Shown: positions 1 to 5,529 of the stretch, piece after piece
How the letters are laid out: every line of letters begins with the position of its first letter
How positions within the stretch are numbered: the stretch's first letter is position 1
Origin: Parcubacteria group bacterium Athens0714_26
GTDB taxonomy: Bacteria; Patescibacteriota; Minisyncoccia; UBA6257; 02-FULL-45-10c
Length of the DNA: 14,717 nucleotides
Direction: 5' to 3'
NCBI GenBank assembly: GCA_007376745.1
Contig: VMGU01000031.1
Location: 1,507-16,223 of the forward strand
Notes under the pieces: generated by a model
What the model saw: only the letters and a program-made list of their open reading frames with translations
What the model was told of the DNA's origin: nothing
The model's database searches: none
Program-made: the position numbers and the translations under genes

Positions 1-2
1 AG

Positions 3-248
3 CCAGTGTGGGCAATCGGCAGTGGCATCCCAGAAACCCCCGAGAGCGCTTTGAAAACGATTTTATACATCAAATCTTTTGTGATGAACGGGTATAATTA
101 CAATCCGGCAGTTTTATACGGCGGCTCTGTTAATTCTCAAAATCTGGAAAGTTTTATAAAATATAGTGACATAGACGGCGTTTTAGTCGGAGGCGCCAGT
201 ATAAAAAAAGATGAGGTTAAAAAAATGATTTCGTTGATTAAAAATTAA
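3..248 (+). CDS. tpiA: Triosephosphate isomerase, C-terminal part (5' end outside window)
   Basis: Glycolytic and gluconeogenic enzyme that interconverts dihydroxyacetone phosphate and glyceraldehyde 3-phosphate in the cytoplasm. Only about the last third is present: the reading frame is open from the first complete codon at position 3 (PVWAIGSG), so the GTG at 6 is an internal valine and not a start. Visible family motifs are PVWAIG with the following TPE, the phosphate-binding YGGSV and the terminal GVLVGGAS. The usual catalytic Lys, His and Glu would lie upstream of the window. The stop is TAA, and the SIMPL gene starts 16 bases later, suggesting co-transcription. The ending (KKMISLIKN) is normal for the family. 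The identification is secure; the state of the missing part cannot be judged. Confidence 0.95.
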   Translation, partial: PVWAIGSGIPETPESALKTILYIKSFVMNGYNYNPAVLYGGSVNSQNLESFIKYSDIDGVLVGGASIKKDEVKKMISLIKN

Positions 249-264
249 CAATAAATTATAAATT

Positions 265-1041
265 ATGTTCAAATTTAAATTTAAAGCAGAAAATTTAAAA
301 AATTGGTTTTGGTTTTTATTAGATTTATTCATAGCTGTTTCAATTATCATTACGTTTTTAGGCGTTAAGGCGATTAACAGATATGAAAATTCTTTACCGG
401 TCACGAGGACGATTAATGTTGCCGGTGAGGGCAAAGTTACGGTGATTCCCGATATTGCCATGTTTTCTTTTTCGGTTGTCAGCGAGGGCAATGACCCCAA
501 TAAGATTACTGTAGATAATAATCAGAAAATTAATTCCGCTCTGGATTTTATAAAAGGTAAGGGGATTGAAGCCAAAGATATCAAAACAACGTCTTATAGT
601 TTGTCTCCGAAATATGAGTACGATAAAGTAACCCGGACAACCTTTATCAGTGGATACACGCTTACGCAGACTGTTCAGATTAAAATCAGAGATTTTTCAA
701 AGATAGGGGATATTATGGGCGCTTTGCCCGGAATGGGAATAAATCAGATAGGCGCCTTGAGTTTTGATGTTGATAATCAGGATAATTATTTAAATCAGGC
801 GCGGCAAATTGCGTTTGATAAGGCTTTTGCAAAAGCTAAGTCTATGGCGTCGCAAAATCATGTGCGTATAGAGAGGGTTGTGACATTCAGCGAATCACAA
901 AATAATTATCCGATTTATTTTAAAAATGCGATGGAAAGTTCTTTGGGTATGGGCGGGGCTACATCATCTGCCGCGCCGCAAATAGAGCCGGGTAGCCAGG
1001 AAGTAACGGTTAATGTTTATGTTACTTACGAAATAGAGTAA
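265..1041 (+). CDS. Membrane-anchored SIMPL (DUF541) domain protein
   Basis: 258 residues. A hydrophobic segment at about residues 15-36 is not followed by a clear signal-peptidase site, so it probably anchors the protein with its C-terminal domain outside the cytoplasm. Residues about 47-258 match the SIMPL/DUF541 (YggE-like) pattern: an opening strand of the type INVAGEGKVTVIPDIA, a middle GYTLTQTVQIKIRDF segment, an ARQIAFDKAFAKAKSMA helix and a closing strand VTVNVYVTYEIE. The biochemical role of this family is poorly defined; members have been linked to oxidative stress and to the cell envelope. No Shine-Dalgarno precedes the ATG, as for most genes here. It lies between tpiA and a GtrA-like gene on the same strand, a housekeeping-plus-envelope arrangement that does not reveal its function. 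Confidence 0.85.
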   Translation: MFKFKFKAENLKNWFWFLLDLFIAVSIIITFLGVKAINRYENSLPVTRTINVAGEGKVTVIPDIAMFSFSVVSEGNDPNKITVDNNQKINSALDFIKGKGIEAKDIKTTSYSLSPKYEYDKVTRTTFISGYTLTQTVQIKIRDFSKIGDIMGALPGMGINQIGALSFDVDNQDNYLNQARQIAFDKAFAKAKSMASQNHVRIERVVTFSESQNNYPIYFKNAMESSLGMGGATSSAAPQIEPGSQEVTVNVYVTYEIE

Positions 1042-1071
1042 AAATTTAGAAAGAGCAAAGATACAATAAAT

Positions 1072-1692
1072 ATGAATCAAGTAAATAAAAAAGACTTTTT
1101 AATCAGCGTTATTATCGGTTTTGCCGCCGGTTTGCTGATTCTTCCGATAGTTCGCAATATTAATTTAAACGCAAAATTAAATATCGGTTTCGCGCAGTTC
1201 AGTTTTTTAGCCGTGATTGGCTTAACCGCGCTTACGTCTGTAACTTATTGGCTAGCTTTAAAATTTAGTGGTCGTATGCCGGCTATTCTCCAATTTGCCA
1301 AATTTCTTATTGTCGGAGGGCTTAATTTTTTGATTGATTTGGGGATTTTGAATCTTTTGATTAATTTAACCGACATATCAAGCGGTACGGGATACTCGGC
1401 TTTTAAAGCTATGTCTTTTCTCGTGGCGGTGATTAATAGTTATTTTTTAAATAAATATTGGACATTCAAAGTTTTAGGCGTTCCGAAAACAGGCGAATTC
1501 ATAAAGTTTTTTACGGTTAATCTTATAGGTTTTGGCATTAACGTGAGCACGGCTTCTTTGGTGGTAAATGTTATAGGAGCGCCTGGCGGCGTTTCGGTTA
1601 AGCTATGGGCGAGCGCCGGAGCGGCCATAGCCAGCATGGTTGGCTTGATCTGGAATTTTATCGGGATGAAGTTTGTCGTGTTCAAAAAATAA
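1072..1692 (+). CDS. GtrA-like polytopic membrane protein
   Basis: 206 residues with about six predicted hydrophobic segments. Residues about 70-206 carry the GtrA-family pattern: FAKFLIVGGLNFLIDLGI at the first helix of the domain, VAVINSYFLNKYWTFK in the middle, FIKFFTVNLIGFGINV, and a closing WNFIGMKFVVFKK. GtrA proteins are small four-helix membrane proteins thought to help move lipid-linked sugars across the membrane for polysaccharide or teichoic acid modification. Two additional N-terminal hydrophobic segments (about residues 9-28 and 42-63) are not part of the core domain. The start is the ATG 30 bases after the SIMPL stop, without a Shine-Dalgarno. Family membership is fairly safe; the substrate is unknown. 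A terminator-like hairpin about 125 bases downstream (1816-1831) could end this operon. Confidence 0.85.
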   Translation: MNQVNKKDFLISVIIGFAAGLLILPIVRNINLNAKLNIGFAQFSFLAVIGLTALTSVTYWLALKFSGRMPAILQFAKFLIVGGLNFLIDLGILNLLINLTDISSGTGYSAFKAMSFLVAVINSYFLNKYWTFKVLGVPKTGEFIKFFTVNLIGFGINVSTASLVVNVIGAPGGVSVKLWASAGAAIASMVGLIWNFIGMKFVVFKK

Positions 1693-1711
1693 GGGCTGTG
1701 GATAAAAAGAC

Positions 1712-1740
1712 TTGCATTTTTTAAATACCTATGGTATCAT
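1712..1740 (+). promoter_or_regulatory. Sigma-70-type promoter P1 after the GtrA-like gene
   Basis: A TTGCAT box (1712-1717) and a TATCAT box (1735-1740) are separated by exactly 17 bases, an optimal spacing. Transcription would begin near 1747. The first gene downstream (hpf) is almost 280 bases away and a terminator-like hairpin intervenes, so the product would be a short RNA or an attenuated leader. Prediction from consensus only. Confidence 0.5.
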
Positions 1741-1746
1741 AATTAT

Positions 1747-1845
1747 TAGTGAGTGTGAGTATTCCTCCGCGATGATATCAACAGAGGAATACCCTTAAAT
1801 CTATTTGTGCTTAATGCCCCCGTAAGGGGGCTTTGAGTTTTTATA
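1747..1845 (+). ncRNA. Candidate small structured RNA or attenuated leader
   Basis: Inferred from its bounds: promoter P1 just upstream and a terminator-like hairpin at the end, giving about 95-100 nt. Inside, GTATTCCTC (1759-1767) pairs perfectly with GAGGAATAC (1784-1792), a 9-bp stem with a 16-nt loop. A less structured stretch (1793-1815) precedes the terminal hairpin. Two segments are complementary to the leader upstream of hpf: 1748-1755 with 1909-1916 (8 bp), and 1801-1808 with 1921-1928 (8 bp, plus four more pairs after a short mismatch). It does not match any RNA class I recognise; tmRNA, RNase P, SRP and 6S signatures are absent. It could instead be an untranslated leader of the hpf transcript. 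Confidence 0.3.
1816..1839 (+). terminator. Terminator-like GNRA hairpin
   Basis: GCCCCC (1816-1821), loop GTAA (1822-1825) and GGGGGC (1826-1831) form a 6-bp all-GC stem with a GNRA tetraloop. The interrupted T-rich stretch CTTTGAGTTTTTA follows. It could end transcripts from the GtrA operon and from promoter P1. The tail is not a pure T run, so efficiency is uncertain. Confidence 0.55.
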
Positions 1846-1860
1846 GCTGCGCTATGATAC

Positions 1861-1888
1861 TTGTGTTCTGTTTTTGGTGTTTTATAAT
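1861..1888 (+). promoter_or_regulatory. Sigma-70-type promoter P2 for hpf-secA
   Basis: TTGTGT (1861-1866), a 16-base spacer and a perfect TATAAT (1883-1888). Transcription would begin near 1895, giving an unusually long leader of about 130 nt before the hpf ATG at 2023. The first copy of the 15-nt repeat starts at the last base of the -10 box, so a protein bound there could block the promoter. Confidence 0.6.
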
Positions 1889-2006
1889 ATAGGTGAGCGG
1901 TAGGAGAGCACTCACTTAATACAAATAGAATTGGAGGTCACCACTACCGCTCACTTATAGACGTAAATATTAATACACGCTTTTTTGTGTTTATAGGTGA
2001 GCGGTA
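1888..2006 (+). promoter_or_regulatory. hpf leader with a 15-nt element in three alternating copies
   Basis: The sequence TATAGGTGAGCGGTA occurs at 1888-1902 and identically at 1992-2006. Its near-exact inverted copy TACCGCTCACTTATA lies between them at 1945-1959. The middle arm can pair with the upstream copy (13 or more pairs, counting g1903-c1944 and a G-U) or with the downstream copy (15 pairs including one G-U), but not with both. This is the geometry of a two-state RNA switch; alternatively the three copies are protein-binding sites. A smaller competing pairing of AGGTGAG (1891-1897) with CTCACTT (1911-1917) also exists. The last copy ends 16 bases before the hpf start. No known riboswitch class is recognised. 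Confidence 0.5.
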
Positions 2007-2022
2007 ATTAAAAAAATCAAAT

Positions 2023-2337
2023 ATGATTTTAAATATTAAATCAAAGAATTTGGAATTAACTTCGTCAATTAAGGAATATATAGAGGAAAAGATATTATCC
2101 ATAGGCCGTATTATTAAAAAATGGGACGAAGAAGGCGCGGTGGAAATTGATTTTGAAATAGCGCGAGCTAGCCAGCATCATCATAAGGGCAAGGTTTATT
2201 ACGCGGAAATCAATATGGCGCTCGGCGGCAAGCTGTTAAGAGCCGAATATTATGCTGAAGATATACACGAGGCGGTGGACAAGGTGAAGGATATGGTTAA
2301 AAAAGAAATCATCAGGTATAAGGGAAAAATTTCTTAA
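2023..2337 (+). CDS. hpf: Ribosome hibernation promoting factor, short form
   Basis: 104 residues, matching the short HPF/RaiA (ribosomal subunit interface protein) fold. It starts MILNIKSKNLELTSSIKEYIEEKI, has the central strand pair around AVEIDFEIARASQHHHKGKVYYAEINM, and ends with the conserved helix EDIHEAVDKVKDMVKKEI. HPF binds the decoding region of the 30S subunit and blocks mRNA and tRNA binding in resting cells. The C-terminal dimerisation domain of the long form is absent. The ATG at 2023 is the only reasonable start, since an in-frame TAA lies in the repeat just upstream. It precedes secA by 32 bases; hpf followed by secA is a known arrangement in several bacteria, including Bacillus. 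The elaborate leader upstream suggests regulated expression, as expected for a starvation factor. Confidence 0.93.
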   Translation: MILNIKSKNLELTSSIKEYIEEKILSIGRIIKKWDEEGAVEIDFEIARASQHHHKGKVYYAEINMALGGKLLRAEYYAEDIHEAVDKVKDMVKKEIIRYKGKIS

Positions 2338-2369
2338 TAAATTGCCGAGTTGTCTGTTACCGTAATTTT

Positions 2370-4607
2370 ATGTTTAATTTTTTTTCATTTTTAAATCCAG
2401 TTAAAACACTGCGTCCGTTAGTTGAAGAAATAAATAATTTAGAAAAAGAAATTTTGCCGTTAAGTAGTGGAGGTCTTTTAAATGAGAGCAATCAAATTAG
2501 GGATAAAATCAAAGGTTGCGCCGATAGCGACCAGCAAAAACTATTACTGGAAGAATTTTTGCCCCGGGCGTTTGCTTTAACGCGTGAAGCCGCCAAGAGG
2601 ACTTTGGGCCAGCGGCATTTTGACGTTCAGCTAATGGGGGGGATTATTCTTCATCAGGGTAAAATTGCCGAAATGTCTACCGGAGAAGGTAAGACTCTTG
2701 CGTCTACCGCGCCGGTTTATCTTAACGCGCTTACGGGTAAGGGGGTTCACGTAGTGACGGTTAACGAATATCTGGCAAAAAGAGACGCAGTTTGGATGGG
2801 CCAAATTTATAATTTATTAGGTCTTAGCGTGGCGTGTTTGGTTCATGACGGCGCGCTTATTTATGACCCGTTTTATATTTCAAAAAACGCAGAGGGATTA
2901 ATTGATAAGGAGCGTGATACCACCGGAAGTTTTTTGGTTCAAGATGAGTATCTGCGCCCGATTTCCAGAAAAGAAGCATATGCCGCGGATATTACGTATG
3001 GCACCAACCATGAATTCGGTTTTGATTATTTGCGCGATAATCTGGCTTATTCCAAGGAGGCGCAGACCCAGCGCGGCCATTATTTCGCGATTGTGGATGA
3101 AATAGACAGTATTTTAATTGATGAGGCTAGAACGCCTCTCATTATTGCCGCGCCGGATGCCGAGTCCAGTGATTTTTATAAAGTTTTTTCGCGGATAGTG
3201 AGTGGTTTTAAAATCGGGGAGGATTACACGACTGATGAGAAATTGCATTCGGCGGACATCACTTCGGCGGGCATTGATAAGGTTGAAAAAGCTTTGAAGA
3301 TTGATAATATTTACGCGCCGGAAAATTTGCGCCTGACTCATTACTTGCAGGAAATTCTTAAAGCGTACGGGCTTTTTAAAAGAGACAAGGACTATGTGGT
3401 GAAAAACGGTGAAATAATTATCGTGGACCAGTTTACCGGGCGGCTTATGCAGGGCAGGCGTTATTCAAACGGTCTTCATCAGGCAATAGAGGCTAAAGAA
3501 GGGCTTGTGGTACAGAATGAATCGCGGACATTCGCTCAAATTACCATCCAAAATTATTTTCGTCTTTATAAAAAATTAAGCGGGATGACCGGTACGGCGC
3601 AGACTTCGGCTGAAGAATTTGCGGTTACGGAAGAAATTAAAAAGCGCCAGCAGGCTGGGCAGCCGGTTCTTGTGGGCACGATATCAATAGAAAAAAACGA
3701 AGCTTTGTCGGATTTTTTGGGGCGGGCTGGTGTGAAGCATGAAATTTTAAACGCCAAGAATAACGAGAGGGAAGGCGCGATTATCGCGCAGGCCGGCAGG
3801 ATGGGAGCGGTGACTCTCGCGACCAATATGGCGGGCAGAGGAGTGGATATTATTTTAGGAGGCAATCCGCCCAATCCGGTTGAATCCGAAAAAGTTAAAA
3901 ATTTAGGAGGTCTTCATGTTATAGGGACAGAGAGGCATGAAGCAAGAAGAATCGATAACCAGCTACGCGGTAGGTCCGGCAGGCAGGGAGACCCAGGGTC
4001 TTCGCTGTTTTTCTTATCCCTTGAAGACGACCTTTTAAGGATTTTTGGCGGAGGGCGCATTAAAAGCCTGATGGAAAGTTTTAATATTCCTGACGATACG
4101 CCGATAGAGTCAAAGATAGTTTCTAAGTCCGTGTCGCAGGCGCAGGCGAAAGTTGAGGGGTTTAATTTTGACGCCAGAAAAAATCTTTTGGATTACGATG
4201 ATATTTTAAACAAGCAAAGAATAGCCATTTATAAAAAACGCCAGGATTTATTGGAAGGCGGCGCTCACCCGCAAATTTTAGCCGTTTTGGATTTTTATTG
4301 GATGAATCACTTGGAAAATATGGAGTCACTGCGCGAATCGGTCCATATCAGGGCATATGGTCAGCACGACCCTCTGGTGGAATATCGCCGCGAGAGCCAT
4401 TTGCTTTTTAGGAGGATGAATGAAGATTTTGAGAAGTGGCTAGAGCAAAACAAAAATATTTTGCTCGCCCGACCGGATTCTAAAGAATCTGGTTTAGGGG
4501 TTAAAATTCCTGCGGCAAATAATAATCCGAAATATGATAATGTTGGCCGCAATGACCCGTGTCCGTGCGGGTCAGGTAAAAAATACAAAAAGTGTCATGG
4601 TGTGTGA
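2370..4607 (+). CDS. secA: Protein translocase ATPase SecA, shortened form
   Basis: Motor ATPase that drives preproteins through SecYEG. The 745 residues are about 100 fewer than usual. Visible parts: Walker A MSTGEGKT (102-109), motif II VDEID (242-246) then ILIDEARTPL, the substrate-crosslinking region, a FTGRLMQGRRYSNGLHQAIEAKE block (355-377), GMTGTAQT (405-412), NBD2 TNMAGRGVDIILGG (485-498) and QLRGRSGRQGD (531-541). The C-terminal zinc motif CPCGSGKKYKKCHG (731-744) is intact. A loop at about 160-200 rich in acidic and charged residues (ending YLRPISRKEA) is the sort I associate with Parcubacteria. Two segments are missing: about 35 residues between F417 and A418, including the conserved IPTN region at the start of NBD2, and most of the helical wing domain near residue 632. 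No Shine-Dalgarno; ATG chosen by homology (FLNPVKTLRPLVEEIN). Confidence 0.95.
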   Translation: MFNFFSFLNPVKTLRPLVEEINNLEKEILPLSSGGLLNESNQIRDKIKGCADSDQQKLLLEEFLPRAFALTREAAKRTLGQRHFDVQLMGGIILHQGKIAEMSTGEGKTLASTAPVYLNALTGKGVHVVTVNEYLAKRDAVWMGQIYNLLGLSVACLVHDGALIYDPFYISKNAEGLIDKERDTTGSFLVQDEYLRPISRKEAYAADITYGTNHEFGFDYLRDNLAYSKEAQTQRGHYFAIVDEIDSILIDEARTPLIIAAPDAESSDFYKVFSRIVSGFKIGEDYTTDEKLHSADITSAGIDKVEKALKIDNIYAPENLRLTHYLQEILKAYGLFKRDKDYVVKNGEIIIVDQFTGRLMQGRRYSNGLHQAIEAKEGLVVQNESRTFAQITIQNYFRLYKKLSGMTGTAQTSAEEFAVTEEIKKRQQAGQPVLVGTISIEKNEALSDFLGRAGVKHEILNAKNNEREGAIIAQAGRMGAVTLATNMAGRGVDIILGGNPPNPVESEKVKNLGGLHVIGTERHEARRIDNQLRGRSGRQGDPGSSLFFLSLEDDLLRIFGGGRIKSLMESFNIPDDTPIESKIVSKSVSQAQAKVEGFNFDARKNLLDYDDILNKQRIAIYKKRQDLLEGGAHPQILAVLDFYWMNHLENMESLRESVHIRAYGQHDPLVEYRRESHLLFRRMNEDFEKWLEQNKNILLARPDSKESGLGVKIPAANNNPKYDNVGRNDPCPCGSGKKYKKCHGV

Positions 4608-4616
4608 TAATCGTAA

Positions 4617-5378
4617 TCAATCCAAATACCCGATTTTTTTAAGCCAATAATCATTTTCCCATTCCCAGAGTTTTTTGGCGCCGAGGAATGCCTGAAAATC
4701 ATCTTTCCAGTAAGGGAATTCTTGGAGCTCTATGTGTCCTTTGAGTTCGGACCACTCGTGTTGGCCGTCTTTACAAAGCGATGATTTGCCTTTTCTGATT
4801 TTATTATTGCCACCTTTGGGCCGTAGGTTGGCGCCGCATTTAAAGCAGGTTTTGGTTTGGTCTATGCGAAGAATCCACCGAGTTTTCAGGGTGGGGAATT
4901 CCGGAAGCAAAGCCTCAATATAAGCTGATGTTTGTAAATTGTAGTCTCTATAAATAGCTTGCGAGGTTTTGATGTCCAGAACGCCAAATTTCCCATCTAA
5001 TAGAGCTAAGGTATCAATAGTGCCGGCATAACGGTGTTCTGGATGAAAAATGCGTTTTTCAATAAAGTCCTTGTCTATTTGAATATTCGCCTTATTCAAA
5101 AACTCCATAAAAGCGGCGATAGCCGGCTGGATTTCAACAGGCACTTCTGGGTTTTCACCGACAACTATTTTTTCCACGATTTCGTGTATGGCTGTGCCTT
5201 CTTTGGCGGATTTTTCCGTGATGGCCCGGCCGGCGGCGTAGCTCGTCATACCGCCATAAAACATATAGAGCGCCGGCTTGGATTTTATTTCTACTATTTT
5301 AGTGACTCTCGGATACCATTTGCCGTCGATATCGTATCCGCAAAGAGATTTAAAATGTTCCGCGTCGGTAAAATACAT
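4617..5378 (-). CDS. PD-(D/E)XK nuclease-like protein (RecB/Cas4 type) with zinc-binding insert
   Basis: 253 residues. The core matches the RecB/Cas4-type PD-(D/E)XK nuclease fold: a helix with GTAIHEIVEK (His65), a strand with GTIDTLALLDGK (Asp122), VLDIKTSQ (Asp135, Lys137) and the following YNLQTSAYIEALL helix (Gln149, Tyr153). These are the expected metal-binding and catalytic residues, so it is probably active on DNA. After the core, CFKCG (C178, C181) and C202 with H207 look like a zinc-binding loop. It lacks the four-cysteine Fe-S pattern of typical Cas4, and no CRISPR array or other cas gene is present. It converges on secA with 9 bases between stops and diverges from uvrB. A weak TATACT box (5388-5393, minus strand) only 10 bases before the ATG would give a near-leaderless transcript. 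A repair or recombination role is possible but unproven. Confidence 0.7.
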   Translation of the reverse strand: MYFTDAEHFKSLCGYDIDGKWYPRVTKIVEIKSKPALYMFYGGMTSYAAGRAITEKSAKEGTAIHEIVEKIVVGENPEVPVEIQPAIAAFMEFLNKANIQIDKDFIEKRIFHPEHRYAGTIDTLALLDGKFGVLDIKTSQAIYRDYNLQTSAYIEALLPEFPTLKTRWILRIDQTKTCFKCGANLRPKGGNNKIRKGKSSLCKDGQHEWSELKGHIELQEFPYWKDDFQAFLGAKKLWEWENDYWLKKIGYLD

Positions 5379-5529
5379 ATGAATAAAAGTATAAATCTTT
5401 TTTGAATATTTTTATAGCCTTGTAGTTTGCTTTTTTATTTTAACGATGCTTTAATACCGACATAATTGAATAGCTTGCATACCCCCATATGTTTAAAAAC
5501 GAGGGGTTTTGTATTATTTAAATTAAGTT

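Larger units (their letters stand above)
1693..2022. other. 330-bp gene-free regulatory region
   Basis: There is no credible protein-coding gene here. The longest tempting frame is an 8-codon reading at 1772-1798 without a ribosome binding site. The region holds promoter P1, a 9-bp hairpin, a terminator-like hairpin, a small ATAGC/GCTAT hairpin (1843-1855), promoter P2 and the three-copy repeat leader. A Shine-Dalgarno-like GGAGG at 1933-1937 is not followed by a start codon at a usable distance. Confidence 0.6.

Noticed and set aside
1772..1798. An 8-codon reading frame (MISTEEYP) that might be a leader peptide in the hpf upstream region
   Set aside because: No ribosome binding site, no run of codons for one amino acid, and it lies before the terminator-like hairpin with no clear coupling. 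Too short to support.
1693..2022. A tmRNA, RNase P, SRP or tRNA gene in the long non-coding region
   Set aside because: No TTCGA T-loop, CCA end, RNase P core or SRP tetraloop motifs were found, so no known stable RNA fits.
4617..5378. The nuclease-like protein as part of a CRISPR-Cas or phage defence system
   Set aside because: No CRISPR repeats, cas genes or other defence genes are in the window, and the Cas4 Fe-S cysteine pattern is absent.
5481..5510. ACCCC...GGGGT hairpin with a T4 tail upstream of uvrB as a terminator
   Set aside because: Only a 5-bp stem with a 17-nt loop, and no plus-strand gene just upstream to terminate.
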